A stretch of DNA of 64,000 nt, taken from contig OX595989.1 of the NCBI GenBank assembly GCA_951394045.1, positions 1,488,001 through 1,552,000 on the forward strand, in the 5' to 3' direction. This DNA is from Nitzschia sp. DOCU1 (taxonomy: Eukaryota; Bacillariophyta; Bacillariophyceae; Bacillariales; Bacillariaceae). This document shows positions 31,990 through 43,067 of this stretch, piece after piece. Numbering within the stretch: the stretch's first letter is position 1; each line of letters opens with the position of its first letter. Under the pieces are notes generated by a model, which saw nothing but the letters and a program-made list of their open reading frames with translations, did not search any database and was not told the DNA's origin. Position numbers and translations under genes: made by a program.

Positions 31990-33651
31990 ATGAGGCTTCT
32001 AAAGACTGTCATCTTTCTGCCCTTGTATGTTCAAGGACGTGTCCGCAACAATCCGGGTAGTCGTCAACAAGTGAACGAGCATCGCGTGTTTCCAGCTGCC
32101 CAACAGGAAATCTACACCACTGGTAATAGCATCGTTGGATTGGTCAAACCCAAAGAGATTGCGTTTCGATCCAATGACGGATTTTCGGTCCAAAACGAAA
32201 TCATCCGTGAAGCCACAATGCGATTTTCCAAGAGTCTCTATCGCTATCCCGATTTCAAAGAAGACTACCAGGTGAATCCCGACAATGCGGATCTCTTTCA
32301 GATCACTATAGTGGAGTTTCAGGTCAAATCCAACAACACAAAGTTGTACCACGGAGTAGATGAGAGCTATGAAATTTTAATTGATGATATCAGTCAAGCT
32401 GCCACATTAAAAGCAGAAACTATCTTTGGAGCGCTCCACGCCTTGGAAACCTTTGCACAATTGCTGGAATTTGGTTGGATGGAGCGTGAAGAACCATCGT
32501 ATTTGATTCGAGGTATACCTTTGAAGATTATGGATGCGCCTTCCTATCCGTTCCGGGGTCTACTAATTGATACTGGTCGGCATTTTCTACCCATGAATTT
32601 GATTTTGGATACACTACAAACCATGTCGATGAACAAGATGAACGCACTCCACTGGCATTTGGTAGACGAACAGTTCTTTCCCTATAAAATGGAAACCTAT
32701 CCAGAAATTGCTGAAAAGGGATCTTATCATCCCCGGCGAGTCTATACGACCAAAGACATCAAACTCGTCATCGACGAGGCCTACAAGTTGGGAATTCGAG
32801 TCATTCCCGAGTTTGATCTGCCGGGTCATACAAGAGTGATTGCCAAATCTCACCCTGAGCTCATGGCCTTTTGTCCTGATGCTGGCTCCGTAGTGGATGC
32901 AACCAAGGACGAAGTTTATCAGTTTGTCGAAAATGTTTATAATGATCTGAGCAATCTCTTCCCCGACGACATGGTGCATGTGGGTGGTGATGAAGTCAAG
33001 TTGACCTGCTGGAGTGACTCGGAGCCCATTTCGCAGTGGATGAAAGAACACAACATGAGTGAGCCGGTGGAACTTTACGAGTATTTTGAAACTCGCCTGT
33101 TGCGCATCGTCGACAGATTTGAAAAGACGCCCATTGTTTGGCAAGAGGTCTTCAACCTAAACTTGACAATTACACCAGAGACTATTGTGGACGTGTGGAA
33201 AGGTTTCGATACGGCAACCATCGAGGCTGCCGTGGCCCAAGGTTTCAATGTCATCATGTCGGGATGCTGGTATCTGGATCACTTGGACAAAAGGTGGCAA
33301 GACCTCTACAAGTGCGATCCCCGAAATTTTACAGGAAATACCGACCTGATGATTGGGGGTCATGCCTCCATGTGGGGAGAGCACGTGGATGCTAGCAATA
33401 TTGTGAGCCGTATGTGGCCGCGAGGATCAGCTGCCGCGGAACGATTGTGGACAGGAGATGTCACTACAGCACAGGTGAACATTGACGACCGCATCCACCG
33501 ATTCCGTTGCCGAATGGTGCAACAAGGAATCGCTGCCGGACCGACTGGGCCCGGATTTTGTCCACATGAAGTACCATACATCAAAGAATACGATGACGCT
33601 ACGGATTCTTTGTCACCACCACAATCAATAAACGCGCAGTCGGTAGCATAG
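31990..33651 (+). CDS. Beta-N-acetylhexosaminidase (GH20)
   Basis: Single-exon, 553 residues. It hydrolyses terminal beta-linked N-acetyl-glucosamine or -galactosamine from chitin oligomers, glycoproteins or glycolipids. A short signal peptide (LLKTVIFLPLYVQG) suggests secretion or a vacuolar/lysosomal location. Residues about 50-170 are the GH20 N-terminal alpha/beta domain (YEILI, then AETIFGALHALETFAQLL). The TIM barrel starts at PFRGLLIDTGRHFLP and continues with MNALHWHLVDEQFFP and VIPEFDLPGHT. The catalytic Asp-Glu pair is in MVHVGGDEVKLTCW, substrate-assisted as in the family. GGHASMWGEHVDASN and RLWTGDVTTAQVN close the barrel. Length and motifs match eukaryotic HEXA/HEXB-type enzymes. 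Confidence 0.93.
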   Translation: MRLLKTVIFLPLYVQGRVRNNPGSRQQVNEHRVFPAAQQEIYTTGNSIVGLVKPKEIAFRSNDGFSVQNEIIREATMRFSKSLYRYPDFKEDYQVNPDNADLFQITIVEFQVKSNNTKLYHGVDESYEILIDDISQAATLKAETIFGALHALETFAQLLEFGWMEREEPSYLIRGIPLKIMDAPSYPFRGLLIDTGRHFLPMNLILDTLQTMSMNKMNALHWHLVDEQFFPYKMETYPEIAEKGSYHPRRVYTTKDIKLVIDEAYKLGIRVIPEFDLPGHTRVIAKSHPELMAFCPDAGSVVDATKDEVYQFVENVYNDLSNLFPDDMVHVGGDEVKLTCWSDSEPISQWMKEHNMSEPVELYEYFETRLLRIVDRFEKTPIVWQEVFNLNLTITPETIVDVWKGFDTATIEAAVAQGFNVIMSGCWYLDHLDKRWQDLYKCDPRNFTGNTDLMIGGHASMWGEHVDASNIVSRMWPRGSAAAERLWTGDVTTAQVNIDDRIHRFRCRMVQQGIAAGPTGPGFCPHEVPYIKEYDDATDSLSPPQSINAQSVA

Positions 33652-34549
33652 AGATTACGCACCTCTACTCGTTCCACGCATAGGTAGTCACTTGGAGTAC
33701 ATACCGAAGTTGTTGCTACTAGAGTTTGACACTCGATACCAAGACCGCATGCCACGAATGTACTACATTGTATCAGCACTAGCTTGCTATCCCCGTTTTC
33801 CCGGCACCATGTCAGTATGTAGGTGATGATGCTATGCATTGCTGCTTTGCTGCATTGCCATGTTGCCGATCGAACGCGAAGAAGCTACTCGTAGAAGTCG
33901 AAAGGGAGTATCACCGTCAGTCCATCGTTCGATCGAATAGTCTGTCTGTGTATACGGAGACGTGTTTTTAGAATTTGCGGTCTTTGCTGTTGTTGATGGC
34001 GGAGAACGAGTTGTTCCGCGTTGTGGTTTGGTCGATACACAGACAGTTTCTGACACCGACCGTATCGTACCAGACAACGCACGACGTACGTGCCGGTATA
34101 GTGCAAGCACCGTATTTTAAGGACAGTACAGGGATGTTAAATGAAGCGTGTGAGTCTCCCCTCCGTCCACATGCCACCACCAAGCAAGGGCCTTCCACCA
34201 TGAGATGCATGCGCGCTCTACCGGCTATCGTCCGCATGGTATCGTAGCAGTGTGTGTAGGAGAACCTGATACACCACCTGTATCGATATGGTTATCCATT
34301 GAATGGCAAAAAAATCACAAGGAGCCAGGACTATCTATTGCGTGTTTTACGTTTTATTACCGAGAGTAGATTGATTACGGACTGGTGGATCGTTTCACGG
34401 AGTAAAAGCCGGTTGTTGCTCTCATTCATCTGCTTTTTCAAACTGGGCTCTGTGAACAAACTTGAGAGTGCCCGGGGTAACAGCAGGTCCTCTCGGGTTT
34501 TCTTTTGAGGTTGTGAGAAGAGGCTCTTTCGGCTCTCTTCTAAAACATC
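33652..34549. other. Intergenic region upstream of PPP4R3
   Basis: No gene recognised. Short frames on both strands around 33830-34250 overlap one another and lack domains. The promoter and leader of the PPP4R3 gene are presumably in the second half. Confidence 0.4.
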
Positions 34550-37500
34550 ATGACTTCGTTATCCACTGATTCATCATTGGATCAAACCTCGGCTCCGGTT
34601 GCTCCCGGGGAGGAAGGAGAAACGTCATCGTCCACAGCCGCCTCATCGCCTTCGGCAAGGGAATATTTATTAGTGAACGTAGTTGCTACACGAACCGGAG
34701 GTGTTATTGTGGATGAAGTATCAGCAGCCGACGCCTCAAATGTCGTCGTTTTGGGAAAGAGAGAAGCGCCGCAGCATGGTTTTCGTATGCAAGTACACAA
34801 AGTGCCAGCGCCTCAACAGCAGAGGAAACGAAAACGGGAGTTAGTGGGGACGAGTCCATCAGCATCCGGTGATGGTCCATCCAACCCAAGCAACAACAAC
34901 ATGTCCTTGTCAGGGTCTTCCTCTTCTAGTTCCGATGAAGACGAACACGAGACAAAAATGTCACTGAAATTAGAGGTCGAGGGTGCTGGGGCACACGATG
35001 ATGATGATGTGATGATGGAAGGAGGAGGAAGTAATAGAAGCGCATTACATGGGGATGATGAAAATCTATCACATCAGCCGGGGACTCCCAGCAATGGCGT
35101 TTCGCGAAGGCGGTACGAAGATGAAACGTCGCCAGAGCAAGACACATTACCTACGAAAGTGGGTAGCCTGATGGAAACCTCCTCCAATAAGCAATCCAAA
35201 TCCTCGGCGTTGCACCGGCAATCGCAAAGTAGCCATCCAACACCGCAACAAACAGAAGGTTGGCGGGTTAAACTTTATCGTCTGAATGCTGATGGATCCT
35301 GGGACGACTGTGGGACGGGCAGCATCCTGTGCTTGTACAAAAAAGGCGCTAATCAGGCATCTACCCCCGCCGGTCAGAATACTGGTGACGCTTGGATCTA
35401 CCAAGAATTAGGGGAGCCTACTTTATGCATGCACTCGGAGGTCAAGCATCCAACGGCGGGAATTACATCCGCTCCCAGAATATTATTAAGGACACGAATA
35501 TTACTAAGGGACGCGTATCAAAGGCAGGGGGACAATATCATTACATGGTGTGAACCCTATCTAGAGGAGGGAAACCCTGCACAAGGGGTGGATTTGGCGC
35601 TCAGCTTTCAAGATATTGCCGGTTGCTTGGATATTTGGCGGCAAATAACTCAAGTGCAATCCAAGGCGGCCGAACTTTTCCGACGGAGTGGTGGTGATCG
35701 TGGAAACAGTCATAGCAATCGATCACAGCACTCTAGTAATACCAACGGGGAAAGCACGAGAGAGTCAAAACGGACAAGCTCCATGGAGGATGTGGCACAC
35801 GCAGTTGCCGCGGCTCATCACGCGGATTTACAGCGGCAGGAGGAACAGGAAATGTGGGTGAACGTGGCATCGGAAGCAGCTCAGCATCACTTGAATCATC
35901 AAAGTGCTCTTTCAGATCACAATCATGACCATCATCACTTTGAAGATGGCACCATGGTTGCCGCCTATCATGAGAGCAGTTCTGGTCCACAGTCAGTCAC
36001 ATCCAATACGCCTCAATCCCCGCAATTGCCAAATCCTCCAGGACTGGCCAATTTGGAAGAAATCGCAGATACGATTGCGGCTGTACAAGTAAGTTGACTT
36101 GTTTTCGAACTGTCTTTCTCCAAAGCTTGGCATGCTCACAACTTTTCGATTCGTAGCACATTCAACAACGCGAGTCTCTGGCGATATTCATTTCACAAAA
36201 TGAGTGTTCATATTTAAAATCGCTTCTCTCCTTATTTCCTTCTGCGGAGTCTCGTGGGGACTACGGTTCATTAGCCACATTGGCTGCATGCATCAAAACA
36301 ATTTTGCTCCTCAATGATCCATCCATAATCGAGCTGATTGTGACGGACGAGTTGATTTTTGAGGAAGTTTGCTCGACACTGGAGTATGATCCCGATTTGA
36401 GAGACAAAGCGAATCATCGCTGGTTCCTACGAGAGCGTGCAAAATTTCGAACGGTAGCCTTGATGGAGGACGAGGAGTTGGTTGCGTCGATCCATCGATC
36501 ATTCCGAGTGAACTACCTGCGTGACACTTTGCTGCGGCCAACCATGGATGAAAGCAGTCTTTCTACACTGTCCTCGCTACAGACGTTTACGCACGCGGAT
36601 GTTGTAAAGGGTGTAACCATGTCGCCTGCGGGGACTGACGACAAAGGAGGGCTTCTGAAAGATAGCTATTTGGCGAAGGTGATCAGGATTCTCGGTCGAG
36701 AATCGGAAGCAATCTGTGACATTGAATGGCAGGAAATCGAGGATCTGCCGCCCGATGGCGACCTGCAAGCACTTCTCGCGGCACAGACTGAGGAGCCCTC
36801 TGAGGACACGTCAACAGTAGTTGTCACGGGAAAATACCCCCAGTCTCAGAAGTTATCTAGAGTGTGGAAGCAGTACCTTGCGCCTCAAGATGAATCCCTT
36901 GCTTCACGTCGGATAAGAAGGCGTGGCAGCTTGTCTTTTCTTAGGGAGCTGTTCAATATGGTAAGAATTTCGCTTCAGCAGAGTGATAGGGACGACTTTT
37001 TTGCAGTTTTGGTGTCGATGGAAGTCGATTTAGACTACGAAACCTACAAGTCGACCGCAGAGAATCAGTATCCAGATTCTTCCGTTGACGGCACTTACGA
37101 CGGCAGTCAAACAACCGACTCTGATGTGGAACACAGGCCTCCAAACGAGCAAGAAGATCGACGAGATCCCTCGAGATCGGTCAACTTGTTATCGCTCATG
37201 GGCACAGTGCTTGCCGACCCAAGCACTGACGTCACCGAGAAGGGGTCGGTTCTGGAAATCATTTCGGGAATTGCTATGCACGACCCCAGCCTGATACGGA
37301 GGCGCTGCCTTGATACCTTCATGAACTGGAGGAAGAATCGGACCAGGGCTGAGAAATACTTCGACAGCATTGGGCCTATCCGTCCCCACCCCAACGAGAA
37401 GCGACAAATTATCTTCCACTGCCCTCCAAATGACCTCCTTGGTTCTTTAATGTTCCTCCTGGCCATGGAGACTGATGCGGGTGTATTGCTACAAGTATCA

Positions 37501-38877
37501 GAGATCATGCGAATTATTTTGGACACCGATATGATGGCAGATCATGGGCCAATGGGGGCAGGCTTCGCTGACGAGGCGGAGGGCCTTCCGCCAGGGGGAG
37601 TCCATAACCCGCCGCATGAGCAACACGTCCACCCCTCTGGCAGTCTCACGACCAGCACTGATCAAAACCAATTTTTGTCCATGTTCTACGACCACTACGT
37701 TCAGTGGCTTGCTGCCCCCTTCCAATACAAGATTGTGCACCCTGTCCGCCGAGTCCCAAGGAAAATTTTAGAAGCTCAAGGAGAGTCGGCGACGGTACAA
37801 AAAATTATTGCAGAGTTCGAGAAAGGACAATCGCGCGAGGAACCTATGTTACGTTTGGTCGAGAAGAATGCCATTCGTGGCTCATTTGCGGTTGAATTGA
37901 TCAGTTTTTGCGTTCGAGCCCACGTATATCGCATGAAATGCTACCTGCTGCGCTCTCGAGTACTTGGCAATGTCCTGAAAGTTATCGAACCCAGTCCATC
38001 GAGGAATACGTCCGGTGAGCGGTGTTTGACGTTGGCAGCCCTTCGGTGAGTTCCTCCTGGTGCCATATTTAGCTCTTCGGTAGAATACTGTAATACTCAC
38101 CCTTGCGACGCCAGATTTCTCCGTTCCATCTTGTCAGTAAACGATGAGTTCTATCATCGGCATATCATTCAGCACAATCTCTTTGCTCCTGTCTTCGAGG
38201 CCTTTCGCGCAAATCCTGTCGGAGATAACCTCGTTTCGTCGGCGATCGTGGAAATGTGCGATTACATCCACACAGAGAACATCAAATCACTTATCGAGCA
38301 TATTGTAACGAAGCATCTGTCGGCGACGTCTGAAACACCGATTCCGAGCCTCGAGGATGTCTCCAGTCCATACGTGAGCACACTGACAGTGCTTAGGCAG
38401 GCGTATGAAAAGAACTTGAAAAGTGCCAACAGGCCGTCGGCGGATGATGCGAAAGACGAGCAAACCTCTGAGACAAGCGAATCGCATTCCGGGTTCTTCC
38501 ACACGACTTCCCCAGGTAGAAATGCCCACCTAGTTTTGAACGAGAGGGCACGGGAGGATCAACGAAAATTCCGGGAGGCGGACCAGGAGGAATCTTATTT
38601 CGACGCGGACGATGATGACGGGCCCGCCCCGAACACTTTTGTGCCGCCCGCCGTGGACGAAGTGGCGGCACAAGAAGCGGATAATGAGATGCACAGGGCA
38701 CCGCGAATGTTTTCATTGGCGCAGGCCCCGTTACTGAACAGCGAGTCTCTACTGCTTGACGACCAGAATCTACCCCAGATCTCGCATGGAAGCGTCCCAT
38801 CCCCGATGGACACTTCACCGAAAACGAGTGAAAGCGTCTCTTCGCCACCTAAAATGAATGGAGAGCTCATTAGGTAA
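34550..38877 (+). CDS. PPP4R3: Protein phosphatase 4 regulatory subunit 3 (SMEK/PPP4R3)
   Basis: Three exons, 34550-36088, 36157-38045 and 38115-38877, joined across 68- and 69-nt introns, give 1396 residues. PP4 holoenzymes with this subunit act in DNA-damage recovery, transcription and cell-cycle control. After a 240-residue acidic/Ser-rich N-terminal extension comes the EVH1-like domain (WRVKLYRLNADGSWDDCGTG, WCEPYLEEGNPAQGVDLALS, FQDIAGCLDIWRQI), which in SMEK binds FxxP motifs. A His-rich stretch (DHNHDHHHFEDG) and the LANLEEIADTI motif precede intron 1. The SMK-1 armadillo-like domain follows: HIQQRESLAIFISQNE, EVCSTLEYDPDL, VNYLRDTLLRP, then the FLSMFYDHYVQWLAAPF block. Exon 3 encodes FLRSILSVNDEFYHRHIIQHNLF, again SMEK-like, and an acidic disordered tail. 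All splice junctions restore family text. The last codons precede a GTAAT that could extend the gene, so the 3' end is slightly uncertain. Confidence 0.88.
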
Positions 38878-38969
38878 TCGATAGTTGCAATTGCCCGCTG
38901 CGGGTTACTTTCGAAGGTATCTACTTATGAATACTATACTTTGGGAAGCAAACTTGGAAAAGTTACCTA

Positions 38970-41111
38970 TTAGTCTTCGTCGCTACCATAATCATCGAGC
39001 GCCTGGTGCTCGACCCCCTCCCGCTTTCGAAAGAAACGATTTACTGGTTGTTCGTCCTCGTCTTCGCCATCCTCGCATTCCCCTTTCTTGTTCCATGTCC
39101 CGAAGAACCCCTGCATCGACTGGTGGAAGGTACCGTTTTCAGTCGACGGGGTCCGGGGTGGTTTATCATTTCGTTCAGGCTTGAGCATGCGGTTGAGAAA
39201 TGCACGCCGCATTCCACTGGGAGTCGCGGGAACGCCACGGCCTTTCCGTCCTGCTTGATTAACGCCCGGCTCATCGCTCTTCTGACCGGCATTTTGTGCG
39301 GCTAGATCGGTCTTGAAGTTGAACCCAAGGTTGCTCATTGACTTGGCTCCTCGTGGATTATCGTAGTCCTTGTCAAGTTCCATCGAGCCAAACGAATTCG
39401 TCGAATGTGGCCGAGCATCTGGTTCCGAATAATCTGAATTCTGGGAATCGTGAAATGTGGATTGCATCGCTTCAAATGTCGGCAGACCTGTCAGCTCACT
39501 AATATGAAGTTCTGATTCAGTGCCATCAGCAAGCCTGAATTTCTCGGACTTGATTTTCGCCTTGCTTTGTCTGATCGTCGTGATATTGTTAGCGTTGCTC
39601 GGGTCGAATTGTAGGATCGACGCCGGCTGTTCATAGTTGGATGAGAACCTCGATGATTCTTCCGATTGCTCCTCTGGATCGGTAGTCGTTTTCGGTTTTG
39701 GATTTGCTTCGAAATGTTTGGAAAGAGACGCCAACTTATCTTTGTGCTCGCCTCGTCCTGGGGATTCGGTGAGGCTTTGCTCGCTGTTCGGTTTGGAACT
39801 CAATGGCGAAACTGGCGGCGTATGGCCATCGACGTTGGTAGCAGATGGTCGCTTTGGTGAGCTCGTAGCACTTCTATCTTGCCCATGTGATGACGTCGAC
39901 TTGGTTCGCTGCGACTGCTGCCGTCTTCGTCGACCGCCCACAGATTTTCTTGATCCCACGCTTCGATCGTCGTCGTCGGCGACCCCCTTTCGCCTGGTCG
40001 ATCGGGGCTTTGGTGGTGCTCCAGTACCTTCCAATAGTTTCCTCCTTGACGACGATGACTTTGGTATCGTCTGTTGCCCATCGTCCGGCTGGCGATTCTG
40101 CATTTGCTCGCCGTCCACGGAATCGCCACCATGTCGAGAACCCCTCCTGCTGGCATGCCTACGACCACGAGAGCTTTTTGTCGATCGAGAGCTTTTTGTC
40201 GATCCAACAGAGCGATCATCATCCTCGCCGCCTCCCGCAGGCTTTTTAAGACGTCGCCGCGATGACTTTCGCGACCGAGAGTGAGATGACCCACCACCAT
40301 CTCCGTCGGTAACATTACCGTCCGTCGTGCGACTTGTATTCTTAAGGCGACGCCTGTTGTCCCGCGACCGACTCTTGTCATCGTCCGATTCTGCTTCAGC
40401 GTCCAGGCGGAGACTATGAGCTGAAGTGGGTCGGTACGCCCCTTCGTCGTCATCATCAATATCAGAGATCAATTCTTCATCTTCAGGCTCGCCGTCGAGT
40501 TCTGCTTCACTTTCACCCCCTGCTAGAAATTGAGCCAGACTATTCTTGACGTCACTTTGACGACTTTGCTTTTCTTTCCACCGCGAACGAATGATGTTAC
40601 GTTTCTCCTCTGCTCCTGCTTTGGAATCCTTCCCAGCGCCAGGAGATTTAGGAACGCCGCGTCCAGATTGTCGTGAGTGACCAGAAGCTACCATGCCCAC
40701 AGCCGTTGCTTTCTTCTCGCCCCCCATAATATCCCGCACTGTAATAGACGGCATGCTAGCATTTCCCCACTGTTTCTCGGCCGCCGCAACTCGCCGCGTC
40801 TGCCTTCGACGGTTCATGGACCCCCCTGCCGTTGGTGGTTTCCTTCCGCTGCTTGCAGATTGTGTAGGGCGGGGCGGCCTTCGTTGAATGGTTCGACCGT
40901 GACGATCTTTTGTACCGGATGATTTTCGATCCTCGGGATCGCTATGGTACGAGTCACCAGAAAGAGGCTGTTGGCCAGACGAGTGATCTGATACACCGAT
41001 CGATCGCGATGATATCGGACCACCTGCACATGAATTGCGTGCACCGCCATTAACTCCATCGTCCGTCATATCCTCTTCATATTCGTATCCACCCTCATCA
41101 TGTGCAGACAT
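38970..41111 (-). CDS. Long intrinsically disordered Arg/Ser/Asp-rich protein
   Basis: Single-exon, 713 residues from the first ATG at 41111. Low-complexity throughout: acidic blocks (EELISDIDDDDEG), basic blocks (SRKSSRRRLKK, GRRHASRRGSRHG), and a repeated DDDRSVGS-type motif (EDDDRSVGSTKSSRS and DDDDRSVGSRKSV), a signature I associate with diatom disordered proteins. Short ordered-looking segments are ASILQFDPSNANNITTIRQS, LHISELTGLPTFEAMQSTFH and ATPSGMRRAFLNRMLK. The last contains a possible amphipathic helix. It shares style and the DDRSVGS motif with no named family; a scaffolding or phospho-regulated role is a guess. It ends 92 bp from the PPP4R3 stop, tail to tail. Confidence 0.65.
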   Translation of the reverse strand: MSAHDEGGYEYEEDMTDDGVNGGARNSCAGGPISSRSIGVSDHSSGQQPLSGDSYHSDPEDRKSSGTKDRHGRTIQRRPPRPTQSASSGRKPPTAGGSMNRRRQTRRVAAAEKQWGNASMPSITVRDIMGGEKKATAVGMVASGHSRQSGRGVPKSPGAGKDSKAGAEEKRNIIRSRWKEKQSRQSDVKNSLAQFLAGGESEAELDGEPEDEELISDIDDDDEGAYRPTSAHSLRLDAEAESDDDKSRSRDNRRRLKNTSRTTDGNVTDGDGGGSSHSRSRKSSRRRLKKPAGGGEDDDRSVGSTKSSRSTKSSRGRRHASRRGSRHGGDSVDGEQMQNRQPDDGQQTIPKSSSSRRKLLEGTGAPPKPRSTRRKGVADDDDRSVGSRKSVGGRRRRQQSQRTKSTSSHGQDRSATSSPKRPSATNVDGHTPPVSPLSSKPNSEQSLTESPGRGEHKDKLASLSKHFEANPKPKTTTDPEEQSEESSRFSSNYEQPASILQFDPSNANNITTIRQSKAKIKSEKFRLADGTESELHISELTGLPTFEAMQSTFHDSQNSDYSEPDARPHSTNSFGSMELDKDYDNPRGAKSMSNLGFNFKTDLAAQNAGQKSDEPGVNQAGRKGRGVPATPSGMRRAFLNRMLKPERNDKPPRTPSTENGTFHQSMQGFFGTWNKKGECEDGEDEDEQPVNRFFRKREGVEHQALDDYGSDED
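40169..40204. repeat. Perfect 18-bp tandem duplication in the disordered gene
   Basis: Two identical copies of GAGAGCTTTTTGTCGATC, adjacent, encoding the doubled SRSTKS-type hexapeptide on the minus strand. Confidence 0.85.
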
Positions 41112-41945
41112 CCTGACGAACAGCGGCGTCCTTCCAGCACAAGTCAAGGGTCAAAGAATTCTTTCGCTTTGGTGGCTCGGATGTACGTGCGTTTTCTTCT
41201 TCTCCTCTGAATTTCTTCAACCTTTTTCGACAGATATCTAATGTCGGCGCACGTAGAAAATATCAAATAAAACCTGCCGTTGCCATCGAAGATGTACTCA
41301 GTTGTAATCGCCGAAAGAGTCTGTCACTTGACGCCTCTTACCATTGCTAGAAACAAAACACAAGCGAGATCTAATTTTTTTCCTTGCTTCCGGAGGCGGC
41401 GGCGATCCCAGCATTTAGTTATGCGCTCCAAAATACACACAAGACGGCGGTGTGGTGGGAAAATATGCGGTATTCGTGAATGAACATCATTTCCCCGAAG
41501 CCACAAAACCACCAACCTCACAAAAAATTCAAGTTCGTCAAAATGACCCGAAGAACATATTGCTGGTGGGCAGTTCAGTTTGGCTTCTCTTGACGGGGGA
41601 AGTAAGCGGATCATTCACATTTAGGCCTCATGAACGTGCACTTATGCCTCTCACCATAAGCCATCGCCCCGTCCAATCCCGGGCTTCGCAACCTTCCCAC
41701 AAGAAGTGAGCAATCCACAGCTCGAATGAGTCGAGTCAGTCGGTTGCAGTGGGCACTTCTCCAGTATCCATCCGAAGCATTTGCAGAAAACGAGAGGCCT
41801 CTCTTATGCAGGCGAGAACTAAGTAGAGACTAGCTAACAGAAGTGGAAGTTATATCAGAAGTTTGCTGCATAATACTAACAGCTAGTTGTGCCTGTCCTA
41901 AATCTTGTCTCAACTCAACCTCCACGCGACCGCAATAATCCCGCT
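41112..41945. other. Intergenic region
   Basis: Between the disordered-protein gene start and the 3' end of the GFA-domain gene. No gene recognised. Confidence 0.4.
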
Positions 41946-42435
41946 CTAGGGGAAGGCTTCGTGTTGAGGGAGGTTATCAAACATGACATCTTGGTTTCCC
42001 TTATCTTTGACAAAGATGTGGCAGGTAGGTTTAACCACATCGCCACTCAGGGCACCGAGTGGGGCAACCATCGTATCAGCTCCGATCTTTTTGTAGCAGA
42101 AAGATCCACACTTGTTGCAAGAATTGCGGAAGACACCACTACCGGGTGTGTGCTCATAGCTGATCAAATCTCCTTCTCCCTTCAAAACCTCAAGCTTGGG
42201 GAAGATTCCCAACTAATTTTGTCGCACAAACAAAGCATGAACGTTTGAGATTCATTTTTTCATTTTGCAGAGCCGGCGACATCAGCCTTCTCATCACATA
42301 AAAGCTACGCACCTGCATGGCTGAGCCCACCTGCTTACGGCATTGACCGCAGTGGCACCAGCATGCCAAAGTAGCATCACCGGTGACCTTTCCTTCAAAG
42401 TTTCCGCACATGCAAGACCAGGTTCGTTCAGTCAT
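41946..42435 (-). CDS. GFA/CENP-V-type zinc-binding domain protein
   Basis: Two exons, 42435-42313 and 42212-41946, joined across a 100-nt intron (GTGCGT...ATTAG) give 129 residues. The Cys pattern is that of the glutathione-dependent formaldehyde-activating (GFA) fold: CMCGNFEGKVTG, then ACWCHCGQCRKQVG in exon 1, and RNSCNKCGSFCYKK in exon 2, seven or more Cys for two zinc ions. GDLISYEHTPGSGVF before the last cluster is also family-like. GFA-domain proteins include bacterial Gfa, a proposed formaldehyde/glutathione spontaneous-reaction accelerator whose activity is disputed, and eukaryotic CENP-V. I chose the ATG at 42435 because it places the first Cys pair at the family's usual position; an ORF extends to an earlier ATG. 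Confidence 0.82.
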
Positions 42436-43067
42436 GGTGTTATCGTTTGGGAGTATCGGTACTTGATAGGTGAACGTGAAAATGGGAAGATATCTTTCGA
42501 TTTCATCGCGACGCAATCTCCATCCAGAAAAACGGGCGGCGACGAACATCCCGGCGAAGTCAGTGGCCGAGTGAGGAGTCGTCACACATACCAGATATTA
42601 CCTGGTACACCTGGTACGAACGCACGCCACGGCACCACGCATGGCGGACGGGCGATGTCAGTCGCGAACCCTACTATCTAGTGGTCGGGTATGTAGCATG
42701 CGAGAAAACATTACCCCTACCCAGCCACCAGTAGGAGACAAAGCAGTTAGTACAAAAGTAGCAGCACGTTTTCAGATTCATGAGAACTGCAGACCACTTC
42801 ACGGCAGGGGACTCTACTATACCTTGTATTTTGCCAAAGCGCACTGGACTGCTGCTAGAAACGTTAGCAGGATCAGTTGTAGGTACCGTGGGACATCACA
42901 AGAAGGCACTATGCTTGCTGACCTTTTGGATCTGCGAGGCATCTACTCTGGGATGGAAAAAAGTGTTGCACATTCTTGTACTGCATCGCCTACCATTAAC
43001 ATTCAATATTAACATATGGGAAGGGCTCAACCAGGCTCTGTTATCTCTCGGGAACTCCTCAGTTCCG
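42436..43067. other. Intergenic region
   Basis: Upstream of the GFA-domain gene and downstream of the second disordered gene. Direct repeats of CCTGGTAC lie near 42600-42616. Overlapping plus-strand open frames (42641-43154) have no domain and no support. Confidence 0.4.

Noticed and set aside
39637..40284. 215-codon plus-strand frame antisense to the disordered gene
   Set aside because: Mirror frame of repetitive Arg/Ser/Asp codons; typical antisense shadow.
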